Below, in pieces: positions 6,400 through 9,736 of a DNA stretch of 9,736 nt (positions within the stretch are counted from its first letter, which is position 1; each line of letters begins with the position of its first letter). The position numbers and the translations under genes were made by a program. A model generated the notes under the pieces. That model saw only the letters and a list, made by a program, of their open reading frames with translations. It was not told the origin of the DNA and made no database searches. The stretch is from an uncultured Phycisphaerales bacterium (GTDB lineage Bacteria > Planctomycetota > Phycisphaerae > WQYP01): contig CALCHA010000271.1 in assembly GCA_937901265.1 (NCBI GenBank), positions 1-9,736 of the forward strand, given 5' to 3'.

Positions 6400-7398
6400 T
6401 TAGACCTTGCGATCGTGAATCCAGCTGAAAGCGATGGGCGGGCGTTTCTCCAGAGCGGAGGTCATCTCGTCGGCGAATCGCTGGTAGCGTTCGGCCTGGC
6501 GGCAGAGGTATTCCTGCGCCTTGGCCGCGAGGCCTGTCACGCTGCGCCCGGCGATGTCCCATGTTTTGACCAAGTGCTCGATGATGGAGGCGTAATCGCG
6601 CACCGTATAGACGCCCGTGCGCTGCGCGATGATGGCGAAATGGTCGAACAGGTCGGGGTCTTTCCCGTCATACATGAGGCGCCCGGGCATCGCGATGATG
6701 GTGCGCATCATCGAGCGAAACGCGAGCATCGCTCCGGCGGGATCGAGATCGAAGACGCGGCCCATCATGCGGGTGTAAAACACCTCATGGCGCGATTCAT
6801 CCCCCGCGATGCGCTGGCAGATTTTCGCGAGGTAGCTGTCTCCGTCGGCCAGGACGAGTTTGCCGGCGTTGCCGTGCGAGATGCGGGTCGCCCGCTCCTG
6901 GAACGACGTGTACACAAGCCCGTTATAGGGATCGGGATAGGACTTGGGATTGAACCCGCTGTTGATCAGGTGATGGACGGTGACTTCAATGGCTCGCATA
7001 TCGACCCGGCCGGTCAGCCGCAGATAGGCGTTCAGCAGGTCGCCGTGGCGGTTTTCCTCCGCGGTCCAGCCGCGGAGCCACTGCGACCAGGGCAGCTTCA
7101 CGTCGCCGACGTATTCCTGCGCGATGAGGTTCAGCGAGATGGCGTAGTTGGGAAGGGCTTCTTCGGTCACCATGTCGCCGACGAGGACGACCAGCAGCTC
7201 GTCGGAGATGGACTGCGAGGCGCTGCGAAAGCGCTCAACCTGTTCCCGCCAGTCCTCGGCGACCATGTCGGGAAGGTAGTCGGTCGGCTGCCAGGCCTTG
7301 TCGATGGGGGCGAGGAGCTGCAGGTTCTCGCTCACGTAGGGCTGCATGGAATGGAGCAGGTCGAGGGGCTCCTGCATGAGGGGTTCAAGTTGGCTCAT
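6400..7398 (-). CDS. Acyl-[acyl-carrier-protein] desaturase, soluble plant-type (ferritin-like di-iron)
   Basis: This soluble di-iron enzyme should place a cis double bond in an acyl chain carried by ACP, using O2 and reduced ferredoxin. All expected iron ligands are present in 332 residues: Glu in VTEEALPNY (77-85), EENRH (114-118; E115, H118), Glu168 in SFQERAT, and DESRH (200-204; E201, H204). Thr171, three residues after E168, matches the threonine implicated in oxygen activation in the plant enzyme. The stretches WTAEENRHGDLLN, TSFQERAT-ISHGN and MYDGKDP-LFDHF closely follow plant stearoyl-ACP desaturases as I remember them, including the FSWIHDR-V end. There is no transit peptide. The ATG at 7398 has AGGAG 7 nt upstream. 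It is last in the rpmF-plsX-HD-desaturase series, 179 nt after the HD gene, so it may have its own promoter. Chain length and double-bond position cannot be read from the sequence. Confidence 0.93.
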   Translation of the reverse strand: MSQLEPLMQEPLDLLHSMQPYVSENLQLLAPIDKAWQPTDYLPDMVAEDWREQVERFRSASQSISDELLVVLVGDMVTEEALPNYAISLNLIAQEYVGDVKLPWSQWLRGWTAEENRHGDLLNAYLRLTGRVDMRAIEVTVHHLINSGFNPKSYPDPYNGLVYTSFQERATRISHGNAGKLVLADGDSYLAKICQRIAGDESRHEVFYTRMMGRVFDLDPAGAMLAFRSMMRTIIAMPGRLMYDGKDPDLFDHFAIIAQRTGVYTVRDYASIIEHLVKTWDIAGRSVTGLAAKAQEYLCRQAERYQRFADEMTSALEKRPPIAFSWIHDRKV

Positions 7399-7458
7399 GG
7401 CGAGGCTCCTGGGAACCGGGCGATCGCCAGGGTGGCCCGCGGCGAGGTAGGGTGACAG

Positions 7459-7491
7459 AAAAAAGCGACAGGCACGTCAAGGCCTGAACGT
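7459..7491 (-). terminator. Possible weak terminator or promoter element between HD gene and desaturase
   Basis: On the minus strand the near-palindromic stretch at 7491-7472 (CACGT...ACGTG arms), or an overlapping CAGGC/GCCTG hairpin, is followed by TCGC and T6 (7464-7459). The gap of several bases before the T-run makes this a poor terminator. The same segment contains TTGACG (7480-7475), which could be a -35 for the desaturase, though no convincing -10 follows. Nothing else was found in 7399-7577. Confidence 0.25.
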
Positions 7492-7577
7492 GGCGCATGG
7501 GGGTGATTCTAGGGCAAGCAGGCGGGAATATCCCTGCGGGTGGCGGAGATTCTGCGCGCAGGTCAGCGTGGGGCGAC

Positions 7578-8033
7578 TCAGGGTGCTGCAGAAGACGTGA
7601 GGCGTTTCCAGGCGAGGCGGTAGCGTTCCATGCGGCGCAGGGTGCTCTCCGAAATTTCACACAGCCGGCGCGGGTCCATGTTGTCCTCGAGGTCGGCAAT
7701 CTTTACGAGACGCGCGAGGGGATCCGCCGCGGCACGATCGACGAAGGCGGCGTAGCCGGCGTCGCCGTGCTCGTCGGCGCGCTTGGTGACGGCGTCGATG
7801 GCGGCGAGGGTGTCGTCGGTAAAGCCGGCGGCGCGGAGGTCGTCGAGCGAAACGTTGCAGTCTTCGGCGACGTCGTGGAGGACGGCCGCGCATTGGGCGG
7901 CTTCGCTGCCGCCGAGTTCACGGACGCGCATAAGGACGCGCAGCGGGTGGAGGATGTAGGGTTCGCCGGATTTGTCGACTTGGCCGCGGTGCTTTTCGAC
8001 GGCGAGGGAGATGGCGGTTTCGAGGAGGGACAT
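7578..8033 (-). CDS. RelA/SpoT-like HD-domain hydrolase (small alarmone hydrolase type)
   Basis: A single HD domain of 151 residues resembles the hydrolase domain of RelA/SpoT and the stand-alone MESH1-like hydrolases. The metal site looks complete: H29 in YILHPLRV, HDVAED (53-58, giving H53, D54, E57, D58) and D114 in KIADLEDN (111-118). GQVDKSGEPYILHP (17-30) is the usual N-terminal motif. No synthetase, TGS or ACT domain is present, so it could degrade (p)ppGpp or a related nucleotide but not make it; the substrate is inferred from family. It follows plsX in the same direction after a 79-nt gap filled with repeats. No ribosome site precedes the ATG at 8033. TATACC lies 8 nt upstream, so the gene may be read from a leaderless transcript. 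Confidence 0.87.
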   Translation of the reverse strand: MSLLETAISLAVEKHRGQVDKSGEPYILHPLRVLMRVRELGGSEAAQCAAVLHDVAEDCNVSLDDLRAAGFTDDTLAAIDAVTKRADEHGDAGYAAFVDRAAADPLARLVKIADLEDNMDPRRLCEISESTLRRMERYRLAWKRLTSSAAP

Positions 8034-8068
8034 GGGGGAATGGTATAGGGGGAAGGGGGAACGGTAAA
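8034..8068. repeat. G-rich repeated 14-mer upstream of the HD gene
   Basis: GGGGGAATGGTATA (8034-8047) and GGGGGAACGGTAAA (8055-8068) agree at 12 of 14 positions. A third GGGGGAA (8048-8054) lies between them. The array touches the HD gene start codon, so it occupies the place of the ribosome site or promoter. Confidence 0.55.
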
Positions 8069-8085
8069 CGGGATTATTCAGTGTG

Positions 8086-8117
8086 CATTATTCATTATTC
8101 ATTATTCATTATTCATT
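8086..8117. repeat. Heptanucleotide tandem repeat (CATTATT)n at the plsX stop
   Basis: Four exact tandem copies of CATTATT (8086-8113) are followed by a partial copy (8114-8117). A lone ATTATTCA lies nearby at 8073-8080. It is a strongly AT-rich island in GC-rich DNA. The plsX stop codon (8115-8113 on the minus strand) falls inside it. Because 7 is not a multiple of 3, the array puts stop codons in all three frames of the minus strand. Confidence 0.9.
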
Positions 8118-9111
8118 GGGTGGGGGAGAGGCGGGATTCGATTTGCGCGTTGACGTTGAGGCGGGAGATGGATTTGGCGGCGGCGATGGCGTTTTTGATG
8201 GCGCGGGCGCCGGCGGAGCCGTGGACTTTGAGGAAGGTGCCCTGGACGCCCAGAAGCAGCGCGCCGCCATATTCTTCGTGGTCGTAGCGCTTGGCGATGC
8301 GGGCCATGACGGGTTTGAGTTTTTCGAGGAGTTCGGGGCCTTCGGCGGCGGCTTCTTTCTGGAGGGTTTTGAAGAGGGCGGCGGACCAGCCTTCGACCAG
8401 CTTGAGCACCACGTTGCCGGTGAAGCCATCGGTGATGATGACGTCGGCGGGGTGGTTGGGGATTTCACGCGATTCGACGTAGCCGGTGAAGTTGAGGGAT
8501 TTGTCGGCGGCGAGGAGTTCGCGGGCTTCCTTGACGAGGGGGGTGCCTTTTTCCTCTTCGGTGCCGATGTTGAGAATAGCGACCGAGGGGTTTTCGACGT
8601 TGCGCGTGGCCTTGACGTAGAGGGCAGCCATGACAGCGTACTGGTGGAGGTGCGCGGGTTTGGGCTGGGTGTTGGCGCCGGCATCACAGAGCATGACGGC
8701 GCCTTTGGAGGAGGGGAGGAAGACGGCGATGCCGGGGCGTTCGACGCCGGCGAGGGGCTTGAGCATCAGCACGCCGGCGGCGACGAGGGCACCCGTGTTG
8801 CCGGCGGAGATGAGGGCGTCGGCGTGGCCGTCCTTGGCGAGTTTGACCATGCGGACGATCGAGGAATCCCGTTTGCCGCGGATGGCCTCGACGGGGGAGT
8901 CGTCCATGGTGATGACCTGGGAGGCGTGTTCGATGCGGACGCGCGGGCCGGCGGCTTTGAGGGCGTCGGCAGCGTGTTGTTCGATGAGTTGCTGGTTGCC
9001 GACGAGAATGAGCTGGTCGTCGGGATCGAGGAGTTCGAGCGCCTGGAGGGCGCCGTCGAGAATTTTAGTGGGGGCCTGATCGCCACCCATGGCATCGACG
9101 GCGATGCGCAT
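8113..9111 (-). CDS. plsX: Phosphate acyltransferase PlsX
   Basis: PlsX converts acyl-ACP and phosphate to acyl-phosphate, the donor used by PlsY for the first acylation of glycerol-3-phosphate; it acts as a peripheral membrane protein. The 332 residues carry the family's marks: MRIAVDAMGGDQAP (1-14), ISAGNTGALVAAG (101-113), NIGTEEEKGT (181-190) and ITDGFTGNVVLK (226-237). Length is normal for the family. Two adjacent ATGs are possible (9114 and 9111). The second is preferred because GAGG then lies 6 nt upstream rather than 3, and the protein then begins with the usual MRIA. It follows rpmF by 52 nt, the common rpmF-plsX pairing. The fabH/fabD genes that often come next are absent; an HD hydrolase follows instead. 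The stop codon lies within a tandem repeat, so the last residues may vary between strains. Confidence 0.95.
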   Translation of the reverse strand: MRIAVDAMGGDQAPTKILDGALQALELLDPDDQLILVGNQQLIEQHAADALKAAGPRVRIEHASQVITMDDSPVEAIRGKRDSSIVRMVKLAKDGHADALISAGNTGALVAAGVLMLKPLAGVERPGIAVFLPSSKGAVMLCDAGANTQPKPAHLHQYAVMAALYVKATRNVENPSVAILNIGTEEEKGTPLVKEARELLAADKSLNFTGYVESREIPNHPADVIITDGFTGNVVLKLVEGWSAALFKTLQKEAAAEGPELLEKLKPVMARIAKRYDHEEYGGALLLGVQGTFLKVHGSAGARAIKNAIAAAKSISRLNVNAQIESRLSPTQ

Positions 9112-9163
9112 CATGAGCCTCGCTGAGAAGGGTGCAGGGAGAGGAAAACGCGGGAAGCGGAGC

Positions 9164-9349
9164 TTACTCCTGGTCTTCGTTCACGACCAGAGAGAGGGAC
9201 TTGTTGACGTAGCCGCAGTTGGCGCACATGCGGTGGGGGAGTTTGGACTGGCTGCACTTGGGGCAGCGGTTGACCTGAACGCCAACGACGGCGTGGTGGG
9301 AGCGACGGGTGCGCTTGCGCATTTTGCTGGTTTTGTGAAATGGAAGCAT
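9164..9349 (-). CDS. rpmF: 50S ribosomal protein bL32
   Basis: This is a 61-residue basic protein of the large ribosomal subunit. The L32 pattern is clear: the basic N-terminus KTSKMRKRTRRSHHA (6-20), then a Cys4 zinc ribbon CPKC (29-32) and CANC (42-45), with KLPHRMCANCGY (36-47) typical of the family. All four cysteines are kept, so this is the zinc-binding (C+) form. A short acidic tail (NEDQE) ends the chain. GAGGA lies 7 nt before the ATG. The gene heads the plsX cluster and has a strong promoter of its own about 50 nt upstream. Confidence 0.96.
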   Translation of the reverse strand: MLPFHKTSKMRKRTRRSHHAVVGVQVNRCPKCSQSKLPHRMCANCGYVNKSLSLVVNEDQE

Positions 9350-9405
9350 GGTCGATTCCTCGTGAACGTCAAGCGGCAGGCCGCCGGGAAAAAGTTTAGT
9401 CGGGC

Positions 9406-9434
9406 AATGTACGAAAAAGGGGGGTGGCTGTCAA
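9406..9434 (-). promoter_or_regulatory. Sigma70-like promoter of rpmF-plsX
   Basis: On the minus strand a perfect TTGACA (9434-9429) and TACATT (9411-9406) are separated by exactly 17 nt. Transcription would begin near 9399, giving a leader of about 50 nt. The leader holds a small CGGC/GCCG hairpin (9374-9386), then the rpmF ribosome site. This is the clearest promoter in the window together with the one at 2002-2030. Confidence 0.65.
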
Positions 9435-9441
9435 TGACCCC

Positions 9442-9496
9442 ATCAGGCGTTTGGCTTGGGCAAAGCGGTCGAGTGGAGCTCGCCCTACGGCCTGAT
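9442..9496. other. Imperfect inverted repeat downstream of the right-edge gene
   Basis: ATCAGGC (9442-9448) pairs with GCCTGAT (9490-9496). The sequence between can form smaller hairpins (TTTG/CAAA and CGAG/CTCG). It lies just after the stop of the right-edge gene and just before the rpmF promoter. It may mark the transcript end, but the minus strand has no T-run after it; on the plus strand CGTTTTCTC follows. Confidence 0.3.
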
Positions 9497-9511
9497 CGTT
9501 TTCTCGGAAGC

Positions 9512-9736
9512 TTATTGGCGGTCGCCGCCGCCGACGTATTGGATGGGCGGGCCATCGTAACTATATCCATTGAAACCCCCGATTGCGGCAGGTGCGTTGG
9601 CGATGGGGGCGGGGTCGGGGAGAACGAGAGGGGCGCTCGAGCGGTCGAGCGAGGAGCGGGCGGGGGTTTTGAGTTGGTGATAGCCCGGGGAGTCGTGGGC
9701 GGGGGCTGGGGCGGTGGTTGGGGGGCGGTCGATGGT
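9512..9736 (-). CDS. C-terminal end of an unidentified Pro/Ala-rich protein (partial, N-terminus beyond right edge)
   Basis: The frame enters from the right edge and stays open for 74 codons to a TAA at 9512-9514. Most codons end in C or G, as in the neighbouring genes, which supports real coding. The residues are low complexity: a Pro/Ala/Thr-rich stretch, then YHQLKTPARSSLDRSSAPLV, then an Ala/Pro-rich part, and a Gly/Tyr-rich end (IGGFNGYSYDGPPIQYVGGG). There is no recognisable domain or membrane segment; it looks like a disordered tail. The gene is co-directional with rpmF, which starts 162 nt later from its own promoter. The frame is likely, but the family cannot be named from this fragment. 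Confidence 0.5.
   Translation of the reverse strand, partial: TIDRPPTTAPAPAHDSPGYHQLKTPARSSLDRSSAPLVLPDPAPIANAPAAIGGFNGYSYDGPPIQYVGGGDRQ

Noticed and set aside
8034..8117. CRISPR array or mobile element end
   Set aside because: The repeats are 7 and 14 bp with no regular spacers, no terminal inverted repeats and no transposase gene.

Overview
The window is GC-rich DNA from a Gram-negative-type bacterium. Gene density is high, wobble positions on the coding strand are strongly C/G, and almost every gene lies on the minus strand. The content fits the Planctomycetota or a related lineage: a lone bifunctional-nuclease (DUF151) gene, a methyltransferase-glycosyltransferase fusion, a plant-type soluble acyl-ACP desaturase, and a trigger factor gene with no clpP/clpX beside it. 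That placement is an inference from gene content only. No mobile element, CRISPR array, rRNA or tRNA was seen.

Left part (1-2455). A minus-strand efflux or release module carries a periplasmic adaptor (membrane fusion protein, 601-1878) followed by an FtsX/MacB/LolC-type ABC permease that runs off the left edge. No ATPase is visible; it probably lies just beyond that edge. A short divergent promoter region (about 1879-2059) separates this module from a plus-strand DUF151 nuclease-domain gene with a very good sigma70-like promoter.

Middle part (2486-6367). A 502-residue fusion of a SAM methyltransferase and a GT2 polyprenol-phosphate-type glycosyltransferase lies downstream of the trigger factor gene (tig). 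A strong 12-bp hairpin terminator separates the two. The tig leader (352 bases without a gene, 5581-5932) holds the most unusual non-coding signal in the window: two long perfect inverted repeats that cross each other, an internal hairpin and a T6 run, as in a pseudoknot, an attenuator or a small RNA. Next to it is a very G-rich tract. A divergent plus-strand gene encodes a small zinc-ribbon protein with two membrane segments.

Right part (6400-9736). A minus-strand lipid cluster reads, in transcription order, rpmF (L32) - plsX - a RelA/SpoT-like HD hydrolase - an acyl-ACP desaturase. PlsX makes acyl-phosphate from acyl-ACP for phospholipid synthesis. The desaturase would work on acyl-ACP from the same pool. 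The HD protein looks like a stand-alone small alarmone hydrolase. The junction of plsX and the HD gene holds an AT-rich heptanucleotide tandem repeat that supplies the plsX stop codon, plus a G-rich repeated 14-mer. rpmF has a strong promoter (TTGACA, 17-nt spacer, TACATT). Upstream of it ends the C-terminus of a further, unidentified proline/alanine-rich protein cut by the right edge.
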